Positions 44,001-52,430 of a stretch of 64,000 nucleotides of DNA are shown here, in pieces. The stretch spans positions 9,985 to 73,984 of the forward strand of contig JAVBOM010000011.1 of the NCBI GenBank assembly GCA_031550535.1. The letters are read 5' to 3'. The notes under the pieces are model-generated. The model was not told the origin of the DNA, did not search any database, and worked only from the letters and a program-made list of their open reading frames with translations. Numbering within the stretch: the stretch's first letter is position 1; each line of letters starts with the position of its first letter. This DNA comes from Avichristensenella sp031550535 (lineage in GTDB: Bacteria; Bacillota; Clostridia; Christensenellales; Aristaeellaceae). Made by a program: the position numbers and the translations under genes.

Positions 44001-44759
44001 ATGCCCGTTGACTTTTCCCACCCAAACGCGCATCCCTTTGAGTTGGAAGCGGGTGACAGCGCGATCCTGCTCATCCACGGCTTTACCGGCAGCCCCAGCC
44101 ACATGCGCACCATCGGGGAGGCGGTGTACGCGGCGGGGTTCTCCGCGCGCGGCATTCTGCTGCCGGGCCATGGCCGCTCGATTGACGAAATGGAAAAAAG
44201 CAACGACCAGGAGTGGTTGGATGCCTGCCGGACCGCGCTGCGAGACATGCGGAAAAAGTATCGCCGTGTGGCCGTCGGCGGCCTGTCGATGGGCGGCATT
44301 CTGTCGCTCGTGCTTGCGGAAGAATCCGAGCCGTCCGCAGTCATCGTGTTTGCGCCGGCGCTCCGGTACAGGACGCGCGTGAACCACCTGTCGCCTGTCG
44401 CGAAGCATTTCATGCGCGTGCAGAAATGGCGGCCGCACGGCTATGACCCCAAGGATTTTCTGTACGACTACGACTTTGGATATGAGGGCGCGCCGGTCCG
44501 CAAGGTGGAGGACATGACGCGCATCCAGCGAATGGCAAGGCAAAATTTGTCAAAAATCACGTGTCCGGCGCTCGCGATTCAGTCGCACAAGGACGAAAGC
44601 GTCCACGCCACGGTGCCGGAAATGATCATGCGCGGCGTTTCGTCGCGGGTGAAGGAAATCTGCTGGGTGGACCGCTCGCCGCACGTGCTGACCATTGGGC
44701 CGGACCGCGAATACGTAAATGAACGCGTCGTTGACTTTTTGCGACGTTATGGGGTATAA
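44001..44759 (+). CDS. Carboxylesterase / alpha-beta hydrolase (Est30 type)
   Basis: A 252-residue serine hydrolase of the carboxylesterase family. Seen: an oxyanion-hole region LLIHGFTGSPSHM, the nucleophile elbow GLSMGG (near residue 94), an acid residue region SHKDESVH, and a late His in DRSPHVLTIGPDR. The physiological ester is unknown. AAAGGAGG precedes the ATG at 44001; the upstream in-frame extension runs through module B sequence and is rejected. A promoter lies in its last codons. Confidence 0.88.
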   Translation: MPVDFSHPNAHPFELEAGDSAILLIHGFTGSPSHMRTIGEAVYAAGFSARGILLPGHGRSIDEMEKSNDQEWLDACRTALRDMRKKYRRVAVGGLSMGGILSLVLAEESEPSAVIVFAPALRYRTRVNHLSPVAKHFMRVQKWRPHGYDPKDFLYDYDFGYEGAPVRKVEDMTRIQRMARQNLSKITCPALAIQSHKDESVHATVPEMIMRGVSSRVKEICWVDRSPHVLTIGPDREYVNERVVDFLRRYGV

Positions 44760-44760
44760 T
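44731..44760 (+). promoter_or_regulatory. SigA-type promoter upstream of the PrsA-like gene
   Basis: TTGACT, 18-bp spacer, perfect TATAAT, at the end of the carboxylesterase gene. The MITE and module A copy 11 lie between it and the next gene. Confidence 0.6.
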
Positions 44761-44765
44761 CGTTT

Positions 44766-44933
44766 ACTAGGGGCTGTTTCAAAAAGCTAAATCATGCAAA
44801 CCAGGCGTCTTTTCCGGCATCTCCGCGTCGTTTTGCGCTCAGCGTAGCGCTGCTACGCCTCGCTCCAACTCCTTGATCTGCCGAAAAATCCACTCCGGCC
44901 TGCACGATTTCCATTTTTGAAACATGCCCTAGG
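44766..44933. mobile_element. MITE-like element, 168 bp, no coding capacity
   Basis: Ends are inverted repeats: ACTAGGGGCTGTTTCAAAA at the left and, read on the other strand, CCTAGGGCATGTTTCAAAA at the right (16 of 19 match). The interior continues the pairing (AAATCATGCA against TGCACGATTT) around a central AGCGTAGC/GCTACGC hairpin, so the whole element folds as one long imperfect stem. No reading frame is present. Target duplication is unclear; a CTAG lies at both ends. Confidence 0.75.
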
Positions 44934-44934
44934 A

Positions 44935-44993
44935 CGGCGTCGCTGATTTGAAAAATTGGCCACCACAAGGAGATTCCGCCAAGAATCTCCGCC
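44935..44993 (+). repeat. Module A palindromic repeat, copy 11
   Basis: Forward, diverged copy (GGCGTCGCTGATTTGAAAAA, TTGGCCACCACAAGG, GATTCCGCCAAGAATC) starting directly after the MITE-like element. Confidence 0.75.
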
Positions 44994-45032
44994 TTGGATT
45001 ATTCTGATACGAAATGTGAGGAAACGGCGGAA

Positions 45033-46322
45033 ATGATGAAAAGATGGGGCGCGCTTGCGCTCATGCTTGTGATGATCCTGGGATTGACCGCCTGTGGCCA
45101 GCCCGATCCCGCGAAGGACGCCGCGACGGTGGTCGCGGAGGTCGGCGACACGAAGATCACCAAGGGCGAAGCGCAGACGGTATATGATTTCGTGGTCAAG
45201 CAGATCGCGTCCATGTACGGCATGGACCCGACGGACGCGCAGTTGGTCTCCTCCGCGAAGCAAACGACGCTGGGGCTGATGGCGGAAGGCGTCGCGCTGG
45301 AAAAGCAGCTTGCCACCCTGGGCATGCCGCTGACCGACGCGGACCTGACCGAGATCCAGGCGACCGCGAAGACAGAATACGAGGGCATGATCAGCACGTT
45401 CGTTGCCAACTACGGCGGCACCGAGGACGAGGCCAAGGCCGAGGCGGTGGCGCAGGGGTATACTGAGGACGCGATCCTGTTCTTCGCCCGCCGCGACTTT
45501 GTGGATTCGAGACTGCGCGAGGTCGCCATCGCGGATGTCACCGTGACGGATGAGGAAATTCAAGCCAAGTACGACGAGTTGGTCGCGACCCAGACGGAAA
45601 CCTACACCACCACGCCCGGACAGTACTGTACGGACGTGCTTAACGGCAACACGATCTATGTGCGTCCCGCCGGCTATCGCCACGTGAAGAACCTGGTTGT
45701 CGGTCTGCCGGAGGACATCCAAACGCAGATTTCGGACAAGCGGAGCGAAGAGTATTCCGTGATGTACCAGCAGTACACGCTGAACGCCCAGCTTTCCCAG
45801 CTTGCCGAGACGGACACGGCGGGCAAAAAGACGCTGGAGGACCAGATTGCCGCGGCTGACGCGGACTATGCGCGCCTGGAAGAAGAGGTGCAGGCTCTCG
45901 TCGCGCAGGGCGTTGAGCAGATCAAGCCGAATGCGGAGGAAATCCTGGCCAAGTGTAAGGCCCCGGGTGCGGACTTTGACGCGCTGCTGAAGGAGTACAG
46001 CGCCGACACGGTGCAGGACGAGGAGATTCTCGCCCATGGCTACCCGGTCAGCGCGGATACCACCAGCTACGTAGCCAGCTTTACAGAGGGCGCGATGGCG
46101 CTGCAGAACATTGGCGATATCTCCGGCCTGGTACAATCCGACTATGGATTCCATATCCTGTTGTACTACGAGGATGTGGAGCCCGGCACCGTCCCGCTGG
46201 ACGATGTGCGCGCCGCGATCAGCGAATCGCTGCTGGTCACCAAGCAGGATGAGGCGTTCACGGCCAAGGAAACGGAATGGATTGAGGCGGCGAAGATCAA
46301 GACATACCCGGATAAGCTGTAG
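45033..46322 (+). CDS. PrsA/SurA-like foldase lipoprotein (parvulin domain)
   Basis: The 429 residues begin with a lipoprotein signal (WGALALMLVMILGLTAC; Cys near residue 20). They continue with a SurA-type N-terminal chaperone region (VVAEVGDTKITKGEAQTVYDFVV) and a parvulin-like prolyl isomerase domain near 300-410 (FDALLKEYSAD, GALMALQNIGDIS-like ALQNIGDISGLVQSDYGFHILLYYED). It should help fold exported proteins outside the membrane. The ATG at 45033 gives the shortest positively charged signal; an upstream in-frame ATG overlaps module A sequence. Next gene is the T-box of cysS. Confidence 0.88.
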   Translation: MMKRWGALALMLVMILGLTACGQPDPAKDAATVVAEVGDTKITKGEAQTVYDFVVKQIASMYGMDPTDAQLVSSAKQTTLGLMAEGVALEKQLATLGMPLTDADLTEIQATAKTEYEGMISTFVANYGGTEDEAKAEAVAQGYTEDAILFFARRDFVDSRLREVAIADVTVTDEEIQAKYDELVATQTETYTTTPGQYCTDVLNGNTIYVRPAGYRHVKNLVVGLPEDIQTQISDKRSEEYSVMYQQYTLNAQLSQLAETDTAGKKTLEDQIAAADADYARLEEEVQALVAQGVEQIKPNAEEILAKCKAPGADFDALLKEYSADTVQDEEILAHGYPVSADTTSYVASFTEGAMALQNIGDISGLVQSDYGFHILLYYEDVEPGTVPLDDVRAAISESLLVTKQDEAFTAKETEWIEAAKIKTYPDKL

Positions 46323-46345
46323 GAAACGTAAAACAGCAACAGGCT

Positions 46346-46557
46346 TTGACACGGGAAGAGTAGCGGAGCCAGACATTCCAAGAGAGCGTGCGTCACCGGC
46401 TGAAAGCGCGCGCGAATGCCCTCTGTGAAGTGCCCCCGCGAGCCGCGCGCCCGAAGGTACCCTGCGTAGGGCGCGCCGCAGGCGCCGCGTTATGGCGCGA
46501 AGCACACCAGAGTGGATTTGGGCTTTTCGTCTCTGTCAGGGACGAAAGGCCCTTTTA
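46346..46557 (+). promoter_or_regulatory. T-box leader of cysS (cysteine-responsive)
   Basis: Stem I landmarks are GGGAAGAGTAG (46353-46363), AGAGAGC, GGCTGAAAGC and the specifier region GCGAATGCCCTC, with TGC as a Cys codon. The antiterminator core is AGAGTGGATTTG (46510-46521), diverged after TGGA from the usual TGGNACCGCG; TGGA pairs with a U73-CCA tRNA end, as in tRNA-Cys. Uncharged tRNA-Cys should allow readthrough into cysS. Folding was not computed. Confidence 0.75.
46520..46556 (+). terminator. T-box terminator before cysS
   Basis: GGGCTTTTCGTCTCTG pairs with CAGGGACGAAAGGCCC, then TTTTA. Confidence 0.88.
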
Positions 46558-46579
46558 TATTGACAAGGAGGGCAGGATC

Positions 46580-47977
46580 ATGAAGATTTTCAACACGCAG
46601 ACGCGGCGCAAGGAGGAGTTTGTGCCCGTGGAACCGGGCAAGGTGGGGATGTACGCCTGCGGACCTACGGTCTATAACTTCTTCCATATTGGGAACGGGC
46701 GCGTTTTTGTCCTGTTTGATACGCTGCGGCGTTATTTCGAGCACCGGGGTTATGACGTTACGTTCGTGCAGAATTTCACGGACATCGACGACAAGATGAT
46801 CCGGCGGGCGGCTGAAGAAGGGATCACCGTGAAAGAGCTGGCGGACCGGTTCATCGCCGCGTATTATGAGGACGCGGGCAGCCTCGGCATCCGGCCGGCG
46901 ACCGTGCACCCCAGGGCGACCGAGCACATGCCGGAAATGATCGCCATCATTGAAAAGCTGATGGACAAAGGGTTGGCATACGAGGCGCACGGCGACGTAT
47001 ACTTTGACACACAGGCGTATAAGTCTCACTACGGCAAGCTGTCCGGCCAGAACCTTGAGGATCTGGAGAGCGGCGCGCGCGTGGATGTGGATGAAATGAA
47101 GCGCCACCCTATGGACTTTGCACTCTGGAAGGCGCAAAAGCCCGGCGAGCCCGCCTGGGAAAGCCCGTGGGGCATGGGCAGGCCGGGCTGGCATATTGAG
47201 TGCTCCGCGATGAGCATGAAGTACCTGGGCGAGACGATCGACATCCACGGCGGCGGAGAGGATCTGGTCTTTCCCCACCACGAAAATGAACTGGCGCAGA
47301 GCGAGGGCGCGACCGGCAAACCTTTTGTGCGCTACTGGATGCACAACGGCTTCCTGAACATCAACAACGAAAAAATGTCCAAGTCGCTGGGCAACTTCCA
47401 GACCGTGCACGACATCGTGCAGCAGGTAGACCCGGAGGCCGTGCGCTTCTTCCTGCTATCCGCGCAGTACCGCAGCCCCCTGAACTTCTCGCGCGAACAG
47501 ATTGACCAGGCGAAGGCCGCGCTGGAGCGGCTGTACACCGCGCGGGATAATTACCTCTTCCTGCGGGAAGGCGCGGAGGACCGGCCTCTGACGGAGGCGG
47601 AGCAGGCGCTCGTGGGCGCGGCAAGCGCATCCATCGCGCAGTTTGACGCGGCGATGGACGACGACTTCAACACCGCGGACGCGATCGCGGCGATGTTCGA
47701 GTTGGTCAAGCAGGCGAACATCGCGGCAAAGCCGGGCTGCGCGAAAGAGGCCCTGGCGGCGGTGCTGCATGCGTTCGGCGAGATGGCGGATGTGCTCGGC
47801 ATCGTAAAGCCACAGGAGGAGAACCTGGACGAGAAGTACGCCGCGCAGCTTGCCGCCCGGGCGCAGGCACGCAAGGACAAAAATTGGGCGGAAAGTGACC
47901 GCATCCGTGATGCGCTAAAGGCGCTCGGCGTTACCGTGGAGGATACGGCGCAGGGGCAAAAAGTGAGAAAGATCTAG
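46580..47977 (+). CDS. cysS: Cysteinyl-tRNA synthetase
   Basis: CysS (465 residues) charges tRNA-Cys. Seen: the zinc Cys in MYACGPTVYNF, the class I HIGH-type motif FHIGNGR, the zinc ligands WHIECSAM and FPHHENE, GGGEDLVFP, and KMSKSLGN near residue 268, followed by the DALR-like anticodon region. Start at 46580 follows AAGGAGGG and the T-box terminator. In Bacillus cysS precedes mrnC-rlmB-rae1-sigH; here it is about 10 kb away from that group. Confidence 0.96.
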   Translation: MKIFNTQTRRKEEFVPVEPGKVGMYACGPTVYNFFHIGNGRVFVLFDTLRRYFEHRGYDVTFVQNFTDIDDKMIRRAAEEGITVKELADRFIAAYYEDAGSLGIRPATVHPRATEHMPEMIAIIEKLMDKGLAYEAHGDVYFDTQAYKSHYGKLSGQNLEDLESGARVDVDEMKRHPMDFALWKAQKPGEPAWESPWGMGRPGWHIECSAMSMKYLGETIDIHGGGEDLVFPHHENELAQSEGATGKPFVRYWMHNGFLNINNEKMSKSLGNFQTVHDIVQQVDPEAVRFFLLSAQYRSPLNFSREQIDQAKAALERLYTARDNYLFLREGAEDRPLTEAEQALVGAASASIAQFDAAMDDDFNTADAIAAMFELVKQANIAAKPGCAKEALAAVLHAFGEMADVLGIVKPQEENLDEKYAAQLAARAQARKDKNWAESDRIRDALKALGVTVEDTAQGQKVRKI

Positions 47978-48026
47978 GGGTTCAAAGCAACCTGCGCGCA
48001 CGGTTCACGAACATGAAAAGGTGACA

Positions 48027-48055
48027 TTGACACCCGCCGAAAACAATGGTACGAT
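48027..48055 (+). promoter_or_regulatory. SigA-type promoter of the hybrid sensor kinase
   Basis: Perfect TTGACA, 17-bp spacer, TACGAT. Confidence 0.75.
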
Positions 48056-48116
48056 TTGGCAATGAATGCTAATTCCCGGCCCGAATTGGCAGTTGGTATG
48101 TGGCGAGGTGTGATCG

Positions 48117-51014
48117 ATGAGGCGTTGGACGTGCGCGCTGGCTGCATTGGTCGTTCTGTTTGTGTGTATGGGAGCCTCGCCGGTGGCGGCCGCCATCGGC
48201 GAGCCGGAACCCATCGGCAACTATCAGGAAATACCCGGCGTTACCCAGGAGGAAATCGCGGCCATCGAGGCGCTCCGGGGCCAATACGACCGCTTCGCCT
48301 ACGGCATGAACTATTCCGCCGAAGCCTTCGTGCGGGACGATGGGATCATAGACGGCTTTGCCGCGCTGCTCTGCCGGCGGCTCGGGGAGCTGTTCGGCTT
48401 TCCGTTTGAGCCGCGCATCTGCGATTGGGACGAGCTGATCGATTCGATGGACACCGGCGAGGTGTCCTTCACGAGCGAACTGACGCCCACGCCCGAGCGG
48501 ATGAAAAAGTACGCGATGACCGAGCCGATCCTGGAGCGGTATGCGCTGATGTTTCAGAACCGGTACGCGGACAAGCTGGACGCGATCCGGAAGGAACGTA
48601 TGCCGCGCTTTGCGTTCTTTGAGGGCACGGTCACGTATGAGCGCGTGCGGGAGAGCGAGAAAATGCCCTTTGAGACCGTGTATGTAAACGGCTATGATGA
48701 GGCTGCCGCGCTCCTTGAGAATTTTGAGATCGACGCTTTTTTCGAGGAAAACACGGCGGAGGCCGCGTTTGACACATATGATTTTGTTACCGCAACCCCG
48801 TATTTTCCGCTCATATTTTCTTCCGTATCGCTCACAACCGCCGACCCGGCGCTCCGGCCCATCATCAGCGTCATGGACAAGTACATTCAGGGGGAGGACG
48901 CGCGCGCGGAGCTTACCGCGATGTATCACGCCGGCCATCAGGCGTATCTGCGCTACAAGGCCGGCGCGAAGATGACGGCGGAGGAAAAAGCGTACATTCA
49001 GGCGCATGTGGCGCGCGGCGAGGCGATCCCCATCCTCGCGGAGTATGACAACTACCCGGCCTGCTTCTACAACGAGCGGGAGCATGCGTTCCAGGGCATC
49101 GCGATGGACGTGCTGGCGCAGATCACCGAGATGACGGGGCTGACGTTCATGCCGGTCAACGCGGAGGCGGATCTCTGGGTCGACCTGCTGGACATGCTGG
49201 AGCGCGGGGATGCGGCCATGCTCAGCGAACTGCTGTGCTCCGCCGAGCGTGCGGACCGATATCTCTGGTCGGACGAGCCGTACTCCGTGGACCACTATGC
49301 GCTGCTTTCCCGGGCGGAACAGCCGGATATCGACATCAATCAGGTGCTGAACGCCAAGGTCGGGCTGATCCGAGGCTCCGTATACGAAGAGCTCTTCACG
49401 GATTGGTTTCCGAACAACCGGCACACGAAACAATACGAGTCCAATGAGGAGGCCTTCGCTGCCCTGGAAAGGTCGGAGGTCGATTTTGTCATGGCGACGC
49501 AGAACCTGCTGCTCAGCCTGACCAACTACCTGGAAAAGCCCGGCTTCAAGGCCAACCTCGTCTTTGAAACCACATATGAGTCGCTCTTTGGTTTCAACCG
49601 GGAAGAAGCGACGCTCCGTTCCATCATCAGCAAAGCGCAGAGCGTGATCGATACGGGCGCCATCGCGGGCCGCTGGACGCGAAAGACGTTCGATTACCGC
49701 AGCACGCTGGTGCGCGGACGAATGCCGTATGTGATCGGCTTTGCGGTCGCGATCAGCGTCGCGCTCGTCGTGGTGCTCTTGCTGCTGCTGAAGAACAACA
49801 AAATGAGCCGCAACCTGGAAAAGCTGGTGCAGAGCCGCACCCAGGAGCTTGAATTGCAGACGGAGGCCGCGCAGGTGGCCAGCCGCGCCAAGAGCGAATT
49901 CCTGGCGCGCATGAGCCATGAAATCCGCACGCCGCTCAACGCGATCATCGGCATGACGCGCATTGCCGAGCGCGATGTGCGGGAGCCGGAAAAGGCGCTC
50001 CGGTCCATGAACGAGATTTCCGTCGCGTCCGCCCACCTGCTGGACATCCTCAACGACGTGCTGGACATGTCCAAAATCGAGGCGGGGAAGTTCGAGATGA
50101 CGCGGGAAGCGTTCGCGCTGGATGAGGCGATGGCGGAGGTGAGCAGCATCATCAGCCAGCGGTGCGAGGAGCGTGGGGTTGTGTATGAAACCAACGCGTC
50201 CGGCCTTGCGCGCCAGGGCGTGATGGGGGACAAGATGCGCCTGAAGCAGGTGCTCATCAACCTGCTCGGCAACGCCGTGAAGTTTACCGACAAGGGTGGC
50301 AAGGTCACTTTCTGGCTGGAAACGCCGGACGAAACGTCTACGGAGATCGCCGTCCGCTTCACGGTGCGCGACACGGGCGTCGGCATGACGAAGGAGCAGC
50401 TTTCGCGCCTGTTCATCCCCTTTGAGCAGGCGGACGCCAGCATCGCGGGCCGTTTTGGCGGCACCGGGCTGGGGCTGGCCATCAGCCAGAACCTGGTCAT
50501 GCGCATGGGCGGAAAAATCACGGTGGAGAGCGAGCGGAGCGTTGGGTCGGTGTTCGCGTTCACATTGCGGATGGAAAAATGCGCGGTGGACGAACGGGGG
50601 GAGGGCGCGGAAATCCCGGTGCCGGACCTGTCGGGCAAGCGCCTTCTGATCGCGGAGGACGTGGAGATCAACCGGGTGATTCTGAGGGAGCTTCTCGCTG
50701 ATACGCGCATCGCGATGGACGAGGCGAAGGACGGGTTGGAGGCGGTGGAAATGTTCGCGGCCTCCGCGCTGTATCAATACGATTGTGTTCTGATGGATAT
50801 CCAGATGCCCAGCCTCACAGGCTATGAGGCGACGGAGCGCATCCGCGCGCTGGACCGGCCGGACGCGAAAAGCGTGCGTATCTACGCGATGACCGCGAAC
50901 GCGTACAAGGAAGATGTCGAGCGGGCCACCCGCGCGGGCATGAACGGGCACCTGGCGAAGCCTGTCGATGTTGGCCGGCTGATGCGCGTTTTGACGGATT
51001 GCTTGCTGGGGTGA
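48117..51014 (+). CDS. Hybrid sensor histidine kinase with two solute-binding domains
   Basis: A 965-residue membrane sensor. It has a signal peptide (ALAALVVLFVCMGASPVAAA) and two extracellular SBP_bac_3-like domains (about 55-280: FAYGMNYSAEAFVRDDGIIDGFAALL; about 300-525: IPILAEYDNYPACFYNEREHAF). One membrane helix follows (about 537-558), then HisKA (SHEIRTPLNAIIG, His near 601), HATPase (NLLGNAVKFTDKGG, DTGVGMTKEQ, GTGLGLAISQNL) and a C-terminal receiver (phospho-acceptor Asp in VLMDIQMPSLTG, near 894). It resembles BvgS/EvgS-type kinases without an HPt domain. No response regulator or HPt protein is near. Ligand unknown; amino acids or small acids are typical for SBP_3. Confidence 0.92.
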   Translation: MRRWTCALAALVVLFVCMGASPVAAAIGEPEPIGNYQEIPGVTQEEIAAIEALRGQYDRFAYGMNYSAEAFVRDDGIIDGFAALLCRRLGELFGFPFEPRICDWDELIDSMDTGEVSFTSELTPTPERMKKYAMTEPILERYALMFQNRYADKLDAIRKERMPRFAFFEGTVTYERVRESEKMPFETVYVNGYDEAAALLENFEIDAFFEENTAEAAFDTYDFVTATPYFPLIFSSVSLTTADPALRPIISVMDKYIQGEDARAELTAMYHAGHQAYLRYKAGAKMTAEEKAYIQAHVARGEAIPILAEYDNYPACFYNEREHAFQGIAMDVLAQITEMTGLTFMPVNAEADLWVDLLDMLERGDAAMLSELLCSAERADRYLWSDEPYSVDHYALLSRAEQPDIDINQVLNAKVGLIRGSVYEELFTDWFPNNRHTKQYESNEEAFAALERSEVDFVMATQNLLLSLTNYLEKPGFKANLVFETTYESLFGFNREEATLRSIISKAQSVIDTGAIAGRWTRKTFDYRSTLVRGRMPYVIGFAVAISVALVVVLLLLLKNNKMSRNLEKLVQSRTQELELQTEAAQVASRAKSEFLARMSHEIRTPLNAIIGMTRIAERDVREPEKALRSMNEISVASAHLLDILNDVLDMSKIEAGKFEMTREAFALDEAMAEVSSIISQRCEERGVVYETNASGLARQGVMGDKMRLKQVLINLLGNAVKFTDKGGKVTFWLETPDETSTEIAVRFTVRDTGVGMTKEQLSRLFIPFEQADASIAGRFGGTGLGLAISQNLVMRMGGKITVESERSVGSVFAFTLRMEKCAVDERGEGAEIPVPDLSGKRLLIAEDVEINRVILRELLADTRIAMDEAKDGLEAVEMFAASALYQYDCVLMDIQMPSLTGYEATERIRALDRPDAKSVRIYAMTANAYKEDVERATRAGMNGHLAKPVDVGRLMRVLTDCLLG

Positions 51015-51061
51015 AGCACGGTAAACGCAGGAACTGCGGTTCATGCGTTTGGAGGAACGGA

Positions 51062-51121
51062 AGGGAAAGGATTTCTGGCGAAATCCCTCCCACGGCCCGG
51101 AATCTTCGGTTCCGTGCCGCC
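51062..51121 (-). repeat. Module A palindromic repeat, copy 12 (variant)
   Basis: Reverse copy (AAAGGATTTCTGGCGAAATCC, then CGGCCCGGAATCTTCGGTTCC): the second palindrome has changed sequence but keeps pairing, GGAATCTTCGGTTCC. Confidence 0.65.
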
Positions 51122-51141
51122 TGGAAGGAACGCCCTTCACT

Positions 51142-51160
51142 GAAAATCTCACGATTTTCC
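51142..51160. repeat. Short hairpin in the glpP upstream gap
   Basis: GAAAATCTCACGATTTTC. A sibling, GAAAATCTCAAGAGATTTTC, lies at about 51243-51262. Both are in the hairpin-rich 410-bp gap between the sensor kinase and glpP, which holds no gene I can see. Confidence 0.5.
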
Positions 51161-51166
51161 GGGCAA

Positions 51167-51225
51167 GGCAGGGGTTCCTCCAGAATCCCTATATGGCGCC
51201 CGATTTTTCAAATCGTGCCGCCATC
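51167..51225 (-). repeat. Module A palindromic repeat, copy 13
   Basis: Reverse copy (GGGGTTCCTCCAGAATCCC, then GCGCCCGATTTTTCAAATCG, GCCGCC). Confidence 0.75.
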
Positions 51226-51298
51226 TCAAAGGACACAAAAAAGAAAATCTCAAGAGATTTTCGCCCGTTCGTCGGCTAAGCCGCCAATGCCGGATCGA

Positions 51299-51324
51299 AA
51301 TCAAGGGGCTTCGGCCCCTTGATA
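51299..51324. repeat. Perfect hairpin with TTCG loop
   Basis: ATCAAGGGGC, TTCG, GCCCCTTGAT. No T-run follows, so it is not a standard terminator, though it may end the sensor-kinase message. Confidence 0.6.
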
Positions 51325-51377
51325 ATCCCCTGGAATCGTGTTCATGCGTTTGTCGTGTGGGGTGATGCGCGCCCCGG

Positions 51378-51406
51378 TTGCGCATTGAGGCCGCATCCTG
51401 TATAAT
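51378..51406 (+). promoter_or_regulatory. SigA-type promoter of glpP-hutP
   Basis: TTGCGC, 17-bp spacer, perfect TATAAT, 18 bases before the glpP ATG. Confidence 0.75.
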
Positions 51407-51424
51407 TCCTTTGGAGGCGGGGCC

Positions 51425-51997
51425 ATGACGGAATGGACGTCGGTTTTCGGGGGCGCGCCCGTGATCGCGGCGGTGCGCGGGCGGGAGCAGCTTCTGCGCG
51501 CGATGGACGCGCCGGTGCGCGCTATCTTCCTACTGGGCGGCGATCTGTTTACGCTGCCGGAGTGGGTGCGCATGGCGACAGACGCGGGCAAGCTGCCGTT
51601 TGTGCACATGGACCTGGTGGAGGGGATCGGCCGGGACGCGGCCGCTGTCCGGTGGGTCGCGCGGACGATCCGCCCAACGGGCGTGCTCTCTACGCGCGGG
51701 CCGCTGCTGAAGGTGGCGTCGGAGGAAGGTCTGCGGACGGTGCTGCGCATTTTCTTGGTGGATTCCTCCTCCATGGAAACGGGCGTGCGCATGGTCAAAA
51801 CAGCTTCCCCGGACCTTGTCGAGGTCATGCCGGGGCTTGTGACCCGGGCCATCGCGCGGCTTCGCGAGCGCATCGCGCCGCCGGTGATTGCCGGGGGCAT
51901 GCTGGAGAATAAAAGGGATGTCGAAGCGGCGCTCACTGCGGGCGCGCTGGCCGCCTCTACCTCAAGCGAGGTGCTATGGACATGGGAAGGACGGTAG
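51425..51997 (+). CDS. glpP: GlpP-type glycerol-3-phosphate-responsive antiterminator
   Basis: A 190-residue TIM-barrel-like RNA-binding regulator that in Bacillus lets transcription pass leader terminators of glp genes when glycerol 3-phosphate is present. Seen: PVIAAVRGREQLLRAM, IFLLGGDLFTL, FVHMDLVEGIGRD, GVLSTRGPLLKVA, EVMPGLV and PPVIAGGMLENKRDVEAALTAGA. GGAGGCGG precedes the ATG. No glpF, glpK or glpD is in the window; its target leader is elsewhere. One base separates it from hutP. Confidence 0.9.
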   Translation: MTEWTSVFGGAPVIAAVRGREQLLRAMDAPVRAIFLLGGDLFTLPEWVRMATDAGKLPFVHMDLVEGIGRDAAAVRWVARTIRPTGVLSTRGPLLKVASEEGLRTVLRIFLVDSSSMETGVRMVKTASPDLVEVMPGLVTRAIARLRERIAPPVIAGGMLENKRDVEAALTAGALAASTSSEVLWTWEGR

Positions 51998-51998
51998 T

Positions 51999-52421
51999 AT
52001 GGAAAAAACGGTGAACATGGGGAGCCGGGATGTGGGGCGCGCGGCGCTGATCATGAGCATGACGCGTTCGCGGGACGAGGAGCGCGCGTGCAAGTCGGCC
52101 TTTATGGAGGACGGCATCCGCACGGCGGCGGTCGATTACGGCGGGGAGTTTGTGGCGTCCATCATGCGGATTGTCGAGCGGACCGTCGTCGCGGCCAAGC
52201 GCGAGGGGCTGATCGAGGACACGCACCTGGACGAGGGCGCGGCCATGGGCGCGGCGCGCGAGGCGCTGTCCCAGGTCTCCGGGAAGGCGCTGGGGCTGAA
52301 TGTCGGCGGGAAGATCGGCATCGCGCGGTCCGGCGAGCACATCGCGGTGGCGGTGTTTTTCGGCGTGGGGCTGGTGCACCTCAACGAGGTGTGCGTCGGC
52401 ATGGGGCACCGGGCGATATAG
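51999..52421 (+). CDS. HutP-family RNA-binding antiterminator
   Basis: A 140-residue HutP homologue. In Bacillus HutP binds histidine and Mg2+ and opens the hut leader. Seen: GRAALIMSMTRSRDEE, an EDTHLDEGAAMGAAREAL region with the His/Glu metal-site residues, GKIGIARSGEHIAVAVFFGVGLVHLNEV and a final MGHRAI with a conserved His. The ATG at 51999 follows GGAAGG and is close to the glpP stop; an upstream in-frame ATG lies inside glpP. No hut genes are present, so its RNA target is unknown. A module A copy follows before cmk. Confidence 0.88.
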   Translation: MEKTVNMGSRDVGRAALIMSMTRSRDEERACKSAFMEDGIRTAAVDYGGEFVASIMRIVERTVVAAKREGLIEDTHLDEGAAMGAAREALSQVSGKALGLNVGGKIGIARSGEHIAVAVFFGVGLVHLNEVCVGMGHRAI

Positions 52422-52430
52422 TTGATATAT

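Noticed and set aside
48069..51152. 1027-codon open frame on the minus strand opposite the sensor kinase
   Set aside because: It is a high-GC shadow frame with low-complexity His/Arg-rich sequence and no domain; the plus strand has an unmistakable kinase.
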